64,000 nucleotides of DNA from Kosakonia sp. H02 (GTDB lineage: Bacteria > Pseudomonadota > Gammaproteobacteria > Enterobacterales > Enterobacteriaceae), in assembly GCA_030704225.1 (NCBI GenBank), contig CP131915.1, positions 1,798,001 through 1,862,000 on the forward strand. The letters are read 5' to 3'. Under the pieces are notes generated by a model that saw nothing but the letters and a program-made list of their open reading frames with translations, had not been told where the DNA came from and did no database searches. The position numbers and the translations under genes were made by a program. Positions 40,506-48,772 of the stretch are shown one piece after another (position 1 is the stretch's first letter; each line of letters starts with the position of its first letter).

Positions 40506-41072
40506 ATGTCCAGATATACGATTCCGGCAAAAATATTCCTCGAAATGGGCGGGTGGCGTCAGCCGTTACTGATGGTGGACAGAATTGATGACTATAAATA
40601 TGGCGATAATGGCTATATCCGGGTCATAAAACATGTCACCTATAACGAGCCTTATCTGGCCGGGCACTTTCCTGAGGATCCCATTATGCCGGGCGTGCTC
40701 ATCGCGGAAATATTTGGCCAGGCAAGTGAATATTTTTCCTTTTTAACTGACATTTGTGACATTTATTTTGCGCATTTTGGTGTTGAGCTCAAGACGTTGC
40801 GGGACATCTATTCTCGTATCCATGACCGCGAAGTTCTGGAGATAATTCGCGCGCGCCGTTCGCAGGTTCGTGGTGTTCTGGCTGCGCAAAATTTGAAATT
40901 TAAAGAGGTTGCCTGGCCAGGAGATACGATTGAGGTAACAAGCAAACTTGCTTTTTCTGACCCTGGCGGATTTAAACATTACTCCGTAACGGCAAATGTC
41001 GGAAAAAAGGTGATTAGTCAAGGGACGATTATTAATTTTCGTGAAAGTAACCAACCAACCAAAGGACGGTAA
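40506..41072 (+). CDS. FabZ-like 3-hydroxyacyl-ACP dehydratase
   Basis: A 188-residue hot-dog-fold dehydratase. The FabZ signature NEPYLAGHFPEDPIMPGVL contains catalytic His54, and Glu68 (IAEIFGQ) lies exactly 14 residues later, as in FabZ. It would remove water from 3-hydroxyacyl-ACP to give trans-2-enoyl-ACP. Because no enoyl reductase is encoded in the cluster, repeated cycles would leave conjugated double bonds; this is inference. The C-terminal part is about 30 residues longer than E. coli FabZ (151 aa). Spacing to its neighbours is 3 bp on each side. Confidence 0.9.
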   Translation: MSRYTIPAKIFLEMGGWRQPLLMVDRIDDYKYGDNGYIRVIKHVTYNEPYLAGHFPEDPIMPGVLIAEIFGQASEYFSFLTDICDIYFAHFGVELKTLRDIYSRIHDREVLEIIRARRSQVRGVLAAQNLKFKEVAWPGDTIEVTSKLAFSDPGGFKHYSVTANVGKKVISQGTIINFRESNQPTKGR

Positions 41073-41075
41073 TAT

Positions 41076-41357
41076 ATGGATTCTATGCATGATCAAATCA
41101 ATGAGCGTAAAGAAGTTCTTCTTTCCATTAAAACGGAAATCATCCAGCGTTTAAATATACAGCGTGAGCCGTCACAAATTGATGACGACACACCTTTATT
41201 TGGCAATGGCTTAAAGCTGGATTCCGTTGATGCGACGGAAATCATTGTCCTCCTCGATAAAGTATTTTCTATACAAGTGAGCGAAAGTGATGATCCTTCT
41301 TATATGCGAAGTATCAATAACCTGGCCTCATTCGTTATCACTAAACGTCAGGCTTAA
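41076..41357 (+). CDS. Acyl carrier protein
   Basis: A 93-residue ACP with the attachment motif LKLDSVDATEI, where Ser50 would carry phosphopantetheine. The helix I region (VLLSIKTEIIQRLNI) and an acidic helix II fit the ACP fold, although it is less acidic overall than the housekeeping AcpP (78 aa). A strong ribosome site (AAGGACGG) precedes the ATG. It presumably carries all intermediates for the cluster's ketosynthases, reductase and dehydratase. Confidence 0.92.
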   Translation: MDSMHDQINERKEVLLSIKTEIIQRLNIQREPSQIDDDTPLFGNGLKLDSVDATEIIVLLDKVFSIQVSESDDPSYMRSINNLASFVITKRQA

Positions 41358-41389
41358 CTTTGGATATAAATTTCTAAATAAGGATTTTT

Positions 41390-42577
41390 ATGAAATCACT
41401 GTATGACTTACATTTGTCGAATAACGCTAAAATGGGCATCTATAATAATCGAGCCGTTCCTTCTGCCTATAATGAGCTAGCTGTTGAATATAAAGCAGTG
41501 AGAGAAAATGCATTGCTTGTTGATTATTCGCATGTCGCTATCGTTAGCGTAATGGGGGAGGATGCATGGGCATTGGTAAACCACATGGCTTCTGCGGATG
41601 TTTCCATTATTCGTGATGAACAAGGGATGTATTCTCTGGTTTTGAATGACGATGGCACCATTCGGGGAGATATTTATACCCTGTGTACACCAGATGGTTA
41701 CTATCTCATTTCCGAAAATATCGCTGTGTCAGAACTTATTGAAACACTTAATGGTTTGCTGGAACGCGCTGATGAACTGGATATCGCGGAAATTCCTGAA
41801 ATCAAATCAATGGATCAGGAAGAGTGGGGAGCAATAATGCTGGAAGGTCCCTGGTCATGGGAAATTCTTGCTGAAGTATATGGTTTCGACATTATCGGAT
41901 TACCTTACCACGAATATATCAATCAAGATGATGGATTGATTGTGTTCCGCTGCGGCAAACACGGTGAGTTTGGCTATATGATGCTGGGAAAACAAACAGC
42001 GCTTGTTGAACTATGGTCGAAGCTTACAGATATAGGTGAGAAGTTTCTTCTTAAGACAGGCGGCCTTGAATACCAAAACATTGTTCGCGTTGAGAATCCT
42101 TGTTGGGATGAAAATATCCATGCTCTCTATAGCCGTAACCCTGTAGAGCTTCAGATGCAATGGGCTATTCAATACGACAAAGAGGATTTTATTGGCAAAT
42201 CATCCGTTATTGATCTTTCTCAAGCTGGAGCACAACGTAAACTTATCGGTATGCGTCCGCTTGCCGAAAATACGGATATTGCCTCAGGCGATAAAGTGAT
42301 GGTAGGTGAGAAAGAAGTCGGCGTCATTGTCAAAGCCATTTATTCCCCAGCCCTTCAATCCTTTATTGCTCTGGCATTGATTGATGAGGATTATGCCTGG
42401 TCGGATATCCAGGGATTTGATATTCGCACTTCACTCGCTGTGATTTCTGCTAAAACTCACAATGTGCCGTTTCTTTACAACTTAAGTATGTTGATTAACC
42501 CGATAGAGCACAATTATGTCGAGTTTGCGAAATCACACATTATTTTAAATGAGTCAGTTGATTCTCACCAGAAATAA
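41390..42577 (+). CDS. GcvT-like aminomethyltransferase family protein
   Basis: A 395-residue protein of the glycine-cleavage T-protein (folate-binding GcvT) fold. Features include the N-terminal ALLVDYSHVAIVSVMGEDAW, the central GTIRGDIYTL segment that corresponds to the T-protein GGxxDD region, and GEFGYMM before the C-terminal domain. The partner genes of a real glycine-cleavage system are absent, and this sits inside an acyl-assembly operon. CylF of the streptococcal granadaene operon is a GcvT-like protein in the same context. Its reaction is unknown to me; folate-linked one-carbon transfer to the product is one possibility. It starts 32 bp after the ACP with an AAGGA site. Confidence 0.8.
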   Translation: MKSLYDLHLSNNAKMGIYNNRAVPSAYNELAVEYKAVRENALLVDYSHVAIVSVMGEDAWALVNHMASADVSIIRDEQGMYSLVLNDDGTIRGDIYTLCTPDGYYLISENIAVSELIETLNGLLERADELDIAEIPEIKSMDQEEWGAIMLEGPWSWEILAEVYGFDIIGLPYHEYINQDDGLIVFRCGKHGEFGYMMLGKQTALVELWSKLTDIGEKFLLKTGGLEYQNIVRVENPCWDENIHALYSRNPVELQMQWAIQYDKEDFIGKSSVIDLSQAGAQRKLIGMRPLAENTDIASGDKVMVGEKEVGVIVKAIYSPALQSFIALALIDEDYAWSDIQGFDIRTSLAVISAKTHNVPFLYNLSMLINPIEHNYVEFAKSHIILNESVDSHQK

Positions 42578-42643
42578 CTAATTGATTATTGGTGTCAATT
42601 GTCACGTATTGGCGAAACATCCTCGCAGCCGCGGAGAATCATT

Positions 42644-45202
42644 ATGACGTCTAGCAGAAAGAGAGTTGTTATTACAGGGATGGGCATACTCTCATCCCTG
42701 GCAGAAAACCTTCATGATTTTAAACAGGCGCTATTAGATAAAAAATGTGGCGTTACAGATAGCCAACGGTTCAGTACATGGTTTGAAAACGCACGTGCCG
42801 CGGAAGTACTGCATAACATTGACTATTCTGAACTGTCAGATGAGATTGTGCATTCATTGGATAATGCGGCATTGTGGGCTTACAAAGTCGGTAAAGACGC
42901 GTTAAGACAGGCGGGTTTGCTAGACAATGAATCCTCTCTTAATGAGACAGGCTTAATTATCGGTGTCTCCTCCGCAGGTACAGAGGCTTTTTTGCCGCTT
43001 TTTGAGCAGCGCATTGATGATTTCTCGCTGCGTAAAGCAATTTATTCAGGAGGGTTTTCCTCCTGTTGCTCCAGCGTTTCGACCTTACTTGGCCTTAAAG
43101 GTGGCGTCGAATTAGTTGCCACAGCCTGCACCGCCAGTCCAAATGCCATCGGTATGGCGTTCGATTACCTGCAAAATGGCAAAGGCAAAACCATGCTGGC
43201 AGTGGGCACTGAGCCTATCTACTTGCCGACATTCGCCGGTTTTTATGCACTCAATGTCATGCATCCCGATGCCTGCTCGCCTTTCTCCGGCCAGCCTGGC
43301 ATGTCAATCGGAGAAGGTGCAGGCGCTGTCGTGCTGGAAGAGTATGAACATGCAGTCGCGCGCGGTGCCACTATTTATGGTGAAATCCTCTCCTATGCGA
43401 CTTCATGTGACGCTTACCATGAAACCGGGCCCGATCCGCGTGCAAATGGTGCGGTGCAGGTCATGCTTAAAGCGATGAAAAATGCGGGCGTTACTCCCGA
43501 TCAGATCGATTATGTCAATGCGCACGGCACTGGAACGGAAGCCAATGACAGAATTGAGACGATGGCGATGAATAAGGTTTTTGCCAATCGCAAAGATCTG
43601 CTTGTCAGTTCGACCAAATCTTATTTCGGCCATAACATTGGCGCGGCGGGCATTGTTGAACTAATCGCCTGCCTGGTGACCCTCCTGGATAACAAAGTAT
43701 TACCGACGCTTAATTTTTCAACCGCTCGCCCGAACTGCGATCTGGACTATGTTGCCAATGCATTCAGAGACAAAGAAATTAACGTGTTTCTGAATAATAA
43801 CTATGCCTTCGGCGGAAATAACTGCTGCATGGTTGTGAGTACCAAACCTGGCTCAGTACCAGTCAGTCATTATTCTAAAAAGCGTGTTGCGATTACCGGG
43901 TTTGGCGCGATTACGGCCATTGGCCATACAGTCACCGACATTTTGCATAATATCTGGCAAAACAACGCAGTTCAGGCGTTAGGCGATGTGACGTTCCCTG
44001 ACGATACACTTACTGAAGCCAAAGAGTTGCTGGCAGTACTGGAGAAAACCGATCAGCTGACAGAGATGTTCGGCAGCCAGTATGTCGCAAATTCGGGAAC
44101 CTTGCCGGAAGAGAGTGAGCATTTTAAAACGTTCCAGGTGATGAATCTTGATCCGCGCAAATATCTGCGCCGTTTCGATTCACGTAAAGCCACACGTGGT
44201 GGCACGCTGGCATTGGTTGCGCTAGCAGAAGCGTTAAATACAGCGAAACGGAAGATCAAACGCGACGGTGAAGAGCTCGGCCTGGTCATGGGGATGTCGC
44301 GCGGTCCACAAGAAACCACTTATAAGTACCTACAAAGCTTAAAACCTGATCCGCGTAAAGTGCGCACATCGGAATTTCCGGGTTCGTTGATGAATTCCAT
44401 CGCTACTTTCTGCGGCATTTCAGAAGGGATCAAAGGCTATACAACAACCCTGGCGACGGGCGAGAACGCCGCGCTTGGCGCATTAACCTATGGCTATGAA
44501 ATTGTACGACAGAATGTGCAACCCCAGGTCATCGTGGGAGGAGCAGATGAGTTTTTCCCCTCGATGTCGCTCTATATGGATGCTGTCGCACAAAAAATAC
44601 ATATGACCTCCGCAGCCAGTGATTATCAAATTTATGGCAAAGCGGCTAAAGGTTTTGTGCCTGGCGAAGGTGCTTGCATGCTGTTGCTTGAAGACCCGCA
44701 AGCTGCTCATGATCGTGGTGTTGATGTGCTGGCCGAAATCGTCGGTTACGGGAAATCCTGTAGCAACACTTATTTCGATGCGACACAACTGGGCGAAAAG
44801 TCATCTACTATGGCGCTGGCTATTAAGCGAGCCATGTCTGACGCAGGGATCGGCCCTCAGCAGATCGATTTAATCTGTGGTAGCAGTAATGGCGGTCAAC
44901 AGGATTCGCAGGTTGAAATTGATGCAATTCGGGAAATTTTTCAGCAAGAAAATCCGCAGGTGCCCGTTGTCAACTATAACGCCTGTTTCGGCTTTGTTGC
45001 TTCTGCTGCCGGACTACTCAATCTGCTGGTACTTATCGAATGCATTAAAACACAATCTGTTCCAGCCATTCCTCATACCGAAGTGTTCGTTGATTCGCAG
45101 ATCAACTTCGTTCAGGAACCGCTGAATCTCACCATTAAGCATGCACTGCTGCTCGGGGCGACAGAGGGTGGCAACTATTATGCGGTCGTAATTAAGGGGT
45201 AA
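42644..45202 (+). CDS. Fused ketosynthase: KS-alpha plus degenerate KS-beta (chain-length-factor-like)
   Basis: An 852-residue protein made of two FabF-type ketosynthase domains. Domain 1 (about 1-400) has the complete Cys-His-His triad: Cys162 in VATACTASPNA, His294 in NAHGTGTEAND and His330 in FGHNIGAAG. Domain 2 (about 412-852) begins with KRVAITGFGAITAIG but lacks all three: the cysteine loop reads TTTLATGENAAL, the HGTGT region reads GSSNGGQQDS and the GH motif reads CFGFVASAAG. This is the architecture of a KS/chain-length-factor pair fused in one chain. It would condense malonyl units on the ACP. The ATG (MTSSRKRVVIT) has GGAG 8 bases upstream; a longer TTG start is unlikely. Confidence 0.9.
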   Translation: MTSSRKRVVITGMGILSSLAENLHDFKQALLDKKCGVTDSQRFSTWFENARAAEVLHNIDYSELSDEIVHSLDNAALWAYKVGKDALRQAGLLDNESSLNETGLIIGVSSAGTEAFLPLFEQRIDDFSLRKAIYSGGFSSCCSSVSTLLGLKGGVELVATACTASPNAIGMAFDYLQNGKGKTMLAVGTEPIYLPTFAGFYALNVMHPDACSPFSGQPGMSIGEGAGAVVLEEYEHAVARGATIYGEILSYATSCDAYHETGPDPRANGAVQVMLKAMKNAGVTPDQIDYVNAHGTGTEANDRIETMAMNKVFANRKDLLVSSTKSYFGHNIGAAGIVELIACLVTLLDNKVLPTLNFSTARPNCDLDYVANAFRDKEINVFLNNNYAFGGNNCCMVVSTKPGSVPVSHYSKKRVAITGFGAITAIGHTVTDILHNIWQNNAVQALGDVTFPDDTLTEAKELLAVLEKTDQLTEMFGSQYVANSGTLPEESEHFKTFQVMNLDPRKYLRRFDSRKATRGGTLALVALAEALNTAKRKIKRDGEELGLVMGMSRGPQETTYKYLQSLKPDPRKVRTSEFPGSLMNSIATFCGISEGIKGYTTTLATGENAALGALTYGYEIVRQNVQPQVIVGGADEFFPSMSLYMDAVAQKIHMTSAASDYQIYGKAAKGFVPGEGACMLLLEDPQAAHDRGVDVLAEIVGYGKSCSNTYFDATQLGEKSSTMALAIKRAMSDAGIGPQQIDLICGSSNGGQQDSQVEIDAIREIFQQENPQVPVVNYNACFGFVASAAGLLNLLVLIECIKTQSVPAIPHTEVFVDSQINFVQEPLNLTIKHALLLGATEGGNYYAVVIKG

Positions 45203-45206
45203 TGCT

Positions 45207-46433
45207 GTGGAAAATGCGCCCGTTATCGCTGGTTACAGTATTTTTATGCCGTATGCGAAAAGTCCACATCAGTTAATAGAAAACCTGAAGCAGGGCGTTT
45301 GCGTTAATAAAGAACCCTGGTTTCGTTCTAATGAAGAGGCAATTAAATGCGGTTTCAGTCGTAACAGGCATGTTGCCAGGCTTGAGACTCTGCATGATGG
45401 TGACTTTAAATTGATCTTCAGGTTAATAGATGAAACGCTCGCGCAAGCCCGGCTCAAGCATGATTGCCTGAGCGGAGAGAATGTCCGGGTTTATTTAACC
45501 GGGTTAGGCCCTCGTGTGGACGTCATGGACTATAAATCTTTTTATGATAATAACGACATCGAGGATATAACGCTTACTAAATCCCTCCGTCATCTGCATG
45601 TCAGAAATATGTCTCAGGATCATCTGGCTTTTCAAATCGCGAAACGCTACGGCCTGAAATACATACCGCCAAATATGCATTGCACCAGCAACTCTTCTCT
45701 GGCAGCCGCCCATCTAGGCTGCCAGGCAATAGAGCAGGGTGGCATTGATTTAGTTTGTATTGTTAATTGTTCGAAAATAAAGACGCAGGATATTTGGTTT
45801 CTTGAGAGCCAATCGATGTTGGATAGCGAAGTGGTGCAACCGTTTGGCAAAAACGGAAAAGCAGTGTTATTCGCCGAGGGACTGGCTGTCATGCTGCTTG
45901 AGCGCAATGGCTACCGTCGTGCCAGAAATATGCACGGCGGTATTCGTCTCTCGTCAGCCTATATGCAAATCAGCGCCAATCGTAGCAATGACATGGCCTG
46001 GCTCAGTGCCAATATGCTGAAAGTTATGCGTACCGTCTTAAATCAGGCTGATATCACTCTACAAGATTTATGCGCCATCATTCCTCATGGTAATGGTTCG
46101 TCAAATACCGACAAAGCCGAGGCAAAAGCCATCACGATGTTAATGGGAGAACAATCGGTGCCTGTATTGGCGTATAAAGGGCAACTCGGTTATACCGCAA
46201 CCGGATCGGGAATTATTGATTTGATTATTGGTGATTATTCTGTTCGTCATTGTGAACTGCTCACGCCAGTCAGTAATGATGCAATTATTGATGACCTGGC
46301 AAATCATGTTTTGCTTGATCAAGGAGTTATTACACACAATAAGCAGCATCTATTGAAAATAGGTTTGGGTGTTGACGGATCGATTATTGGCATGGTTATG
46401 TCCGCGTTACCTGATGCGCAGGTGAAAATATGA
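45207..46433 (+). CDS. Third ketosynthase-like protein with altered catalytic triad
   Basis: A 408-residue thiolase-fold protein. Cys159 is present in PNMHCTSNSSLAAAHLG and His294 in IPHGNGSSNTDKAEA, but the second active-site histidine is replaced by Tyr329 in KGQLGYTATGSG. It may prime the chain, act on a special acyl substrate or transfer acyl groups without decarboxylation; this is inference from Cys-His-X ketosynthase relatives. It begins with GTG four bases after the fused KS and its last codons overlap the next gene by 4 bp (ATGA). Confidence 0.85.
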   Translation: MENAPVIAGYSIFMPYAKSPHQLIENLKQGVCVNKEPWFRSNEEAIKCGFSRNRHVARLETLHDGDFKLIFRLIDETLAQARLKHDCLSGENVRVYLTGLGPRVDVMDYKSFYDNNDIEDITLTKSLRHLHVRNMSQDHLAFQIAKRYGLKYIPPNMHCTSNSSLAAAHLGCQAIEQGGIDLVCIVNCSKIKTQDIWFLESQSMLDSEVVQPFGKNGKAVLFAEGLAVMLLERNGYRRARNMHGGIRLSSAYMQISANRSNDMAWLSANMLKVMRTVLNQADITLQDLCAIIPHGNGSSNTDKAEAKAITMLMGEQSVPVLAYKGQLGYTATGSGIIDLIIGDYSVRHCELLTPVSNDAIIDDLANHVLLDQGVITHNKQHLLKIGLGVDGSIIGMVMSALPDAQVKI

Positions 46434-47428
46434 CCATTGGAATGTACTTAACTTCATTTTCGATCGCTGAGCCGGATGATGATTTTTATATTTATTATCC
46501 GGGTTGGTTAAACGCCTGGGAATCGCATTTATATAATCGGGCCTTAAACGCAACGGGAAAACGCGGTTGGGGTTTTAAACGCTTTGGTACCAACAAAGAG
46601 ATCTACGCGCGCGAAATGATACGCAAGCCTGACTATCTGAGCTATATCGATGCGCTGGAACAGGCGGCCGATAGCGCATTACTCAAGATGCCGGCAAAGG
46701 CGAAGATGAGCTTGTTAAAATCACGAACCGCTTTTATTTATGTTGATGCATGGGGAGAATCGGCTGTTTTTGAAAATATCACTAGCGCCTTACATACCGC
46801 CACCATTGATACGTTGCCGAAGCATTTATTGAAGAAATTCTCCGTAAAAGATGTCAGTTGTAAAATGCGTGGAGAGAAAATGTCTCTTCTCGGGGCAATG
46901 AAGTTAGCACAAGATTATCTGCACTGGGATATTTTTGACTTTGTAGTTATCTGCGCGGCGTACCGGGCCGTCCCGTTGCTCGTTTTCTCTGAAGAAGACT
47001 TTTCTGCCGAGGTACAAAATAAAAAAGTCATGCATAAAGGGGGCGTCAATCTCACTGTCGAGCGCACTGGATGTTTCATTTTTAGTCGTCGGGAAGGCGA
47101 GCTAAAAATTCGATGTGGACCCTATCTCACAACACAAAACGCAACTGAGCCTTGTTGTGAACTGTTTCAGGATGCGCCAGATATTGCTTTTTTTTCAGAA
47201 TCCGACCTGACAAATAACAGGCTTACTTTAACGCCTGAGCATGCGGCTAAGACTATCAATCTTACCGAGATCTATGGCGCGAGCGGTTTCCTGACACCCG
47301 CATTAAGTTGGGAGTACATTAAGCAACTTTCAGTATCGTCCTTGAAAATGCGCACGCTTGTTCGCGACAGTTTTGGCGGCTGTAGTTATTTCGACACCTG
47401 GTATGAGTCGGGGGAGCAATGCGTATGA
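46430..47428 (+). CDS. Unknown protein, possibly a degenerate thiolase-fold partner
   Basis: A 332-residue protein that I do not recognise. It has no signal peptide or membrane span. Weak similarities of pattern to ketosynthases (a FIYVDAWGESAVFENITSAL strand-loop-helix and a NLTEIYGASGF segment) and its translational coupling (ATGA overlap) to the third ketosynthase suggest a degenerate thiolase-fold subunit, but this is not established. Cysteines in the C-terminal half (ATEPCCELF) are not in a known motif. It overlaps the following ABC ATPase gene, so it belongs to the operon. Confidence 0.6.
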   Translation: MTIGMYLTSFSIAEPDDDFYIYYPGWLNAWESHLYNRALNATGKRGWGFKRFGTNKEIYAREMIRKPDYLSYIDALEQAADSALLKMPAKAKMSLLKSRTAFIYVDAWGESAVFENITSALHTATIDTLPKHLLKKFSVKDVSCKMRGEKMSLLGAMKLAQDYLHWDIFDFVVICAAYRAVPLLVFSEEDFSAEVQNKKVMHKGGVNLTVERTGCFIFSRREGELKIRCGPYLTTQNATEPCCELFQDAPDIAFFSESDLTNNRLTLTPEHAAKTINLTEIYGASGFLTPALSWEYIKQLSVSSLKMRTLVRDSFGGCSYFDTWYESGEQCV

Positions 47429-48132
47429 GAAATCGCATAAAAACACTCCCTGCGATATTGCTAAGCGACATCTCTAAACGTTTTGGTGATGGCGAAAATA
47501 GCGTCGAGGCGCTGAAAAACATCAACCTGGAAATTGCGAAAGGTGAGTTTCTGGCCTTATGCGGACCTTCCGGCAGCGGTAAAAGTACGCTGCTCAATAT
47601 CCTTTCCGGAATTGATAAGCCTTCAGCGGGAACCGTAATCTTTTTAGATAATGTCCTTAATGACTTGCCGGAAGAAGATCTGGCGCGCATTCGCTGCAAA
47701 CATCTGGGATTTATCTTTCAATTTTTTAATCTGATCCCGGTGCTCAGTGTTCTGGATAATGTTTTTTATCCCCTGGTGCTCAATGGACATTGCGGCAAGA
47801 AAGAAGCGAAAGCGCGCGCGTTGCACTTTCTCGACAATGTCGGGCTCGCGCATTTAGCGGATCGTAAACCCGGACAATTGTCTGGTGGTCAACAGCAACG
47901 CGTGGCTATTGCTCGCGCTCTGGCTCACGAACCGCGTGTCATTGTTGCTGATGAGCCGACCGGTAATCTGGATTTGGCGACCGGGGAAGCCATTTTGGAT
48001 CTCCTGTTGCAGACGAACCAGCAAACTAAAGCCACTTTTATCATTTCCACACATTCAAGCCAGCTCAGGGATCGGGCGCAGCGGGTGATTGAAATTAAGG
48101 ATGGAGAATTAGCCTATGACTCAGCCAGGTAA
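47425..48132 (+). CDS. ABC transporter ATPase, LolD/MacB type
   Basis: A 235-residue ATPase with Walker A GPSGSGKST, the Q-loop FIFQFFNLIP, signature LSGGQQQRVAIARAL, Walker B VIVADEPTGNLD and the switch histidine in ISTHSSQ. The FNLIP and DEPTGNLD patterns place it with LolD, MacB and FtsE, which energise mechanotransmission-type exporters. The partner permease is encoded two genes downstream. I chose the second ATG (MRNRIKTLP) because GGGGAG lies 8 bases upstream; it overlaps the previous gene by 4 bp. Confidence 0.93.
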   Translation: MRNRIKTLPAILLSDISKRFGDGENSVEALKNINLEIAKGEFLALCGPSGSGKSTLLNILSGIDKPSAGTVIFLDNVLNDLPEEDLARIRCKHLGFIFQFFNLIPVLSVLDNVFYPLVLNGHCGKKEAKARALHFLDNVGLAHLADRKPGQLSGGQQQRVAIARALAHEPRVIVADEPTGNLDLATGEAILDLLLQTNQQTKATFIISTHSSQLRDRAQRVIEIKDGELAYDSAR

Positions 48133-48772
48133 ATGGCGCTGGTTATTCTGGTTCTTATTGCCGCTGTCAGTCGCTGTTTACTCAGCCAGAGCAACCGCCA
48201 CGCCAGAGGTGAACAATGTATTACAGCATGGCTTCCCACTACAGCCGGACGCATTAACTAAAACCACGTCTGCTTTATTTTCCGAATACACTAATAAGAG
48301 AAATATTGCTTCTCTTGTTTTTTATTCCTATGGCGTGTTACGCCAGGCAAAGCATTTTTCAGAAATAAATGATTTTATTCACGCTGCGGAATATGCAAAA
48401 ACGGGTCTCTTTTATCTCGATGAAGCGGTAGACGCAAATGAAGATAATCTGCGTGTCCGTTATTTACGTGCGCGTATTGACGCTTATTTACCGACCGAAA
48501 TGGGGCGCTGTGTGGTGACGTTGCATGACACCGATCTTTTGTTAAAAAGTATCAATGTATTTGATAAAGATAGCTTGAATCATATTCGATATATGCGGTA
48601 TCGCGCATTGGTAAGCTGTAATTTTAAGGATCAAGCAAATGCATTGCTCAATGAAATAAAGAGTGCATCGGTGAAATCAGGGAAACATTTCATAGTGGAT
48701 TTATCTCAAACGCCAGAGTGGGATATACATGAAATCACGCAGATTGTATTGCCGTTATTAAAGGGTAAGTAA
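48116..48772 (+). CDS. Predicted periplasmic helical protein
   Basis: A 218-residue protein with an N-terminal hydrophobic segment (WLFWFLLPLSVAVYSARATA) that looks like a signal peptide with cleavage after ATA. The remainder is helical with TPR-like spacing (FSEINDFIHAAEYAKTGLFY, YLRARIDAYLP). I do not recognise a family. It lies between the ATPase and permease genes of the exporter and overlaps the ATPase gene by 17 bp, so it is probably an accessory of the exporter or a scaffold. No catalytic motif is visible. Confidence 0.7.
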   Translation: MTQPGKWRWLFWFLLPLSVAVYSARATATPEVNNVLQHGFPLQPDALTKTTSALFSEYTNKRNIASLVFYSYGVLRQAKHFSEINDFIHAAEYAKTGLFYLDEAVDANEDNLRVRYLRARIDAYLPTEMGRCVVTLHDTDLLLKSINVFDKDSLNHIRYMRYRALVSCNFKDQANALLNEIKSASVKSGKHFIVDLSQTPEWDIHEITQIVLPLLKGK

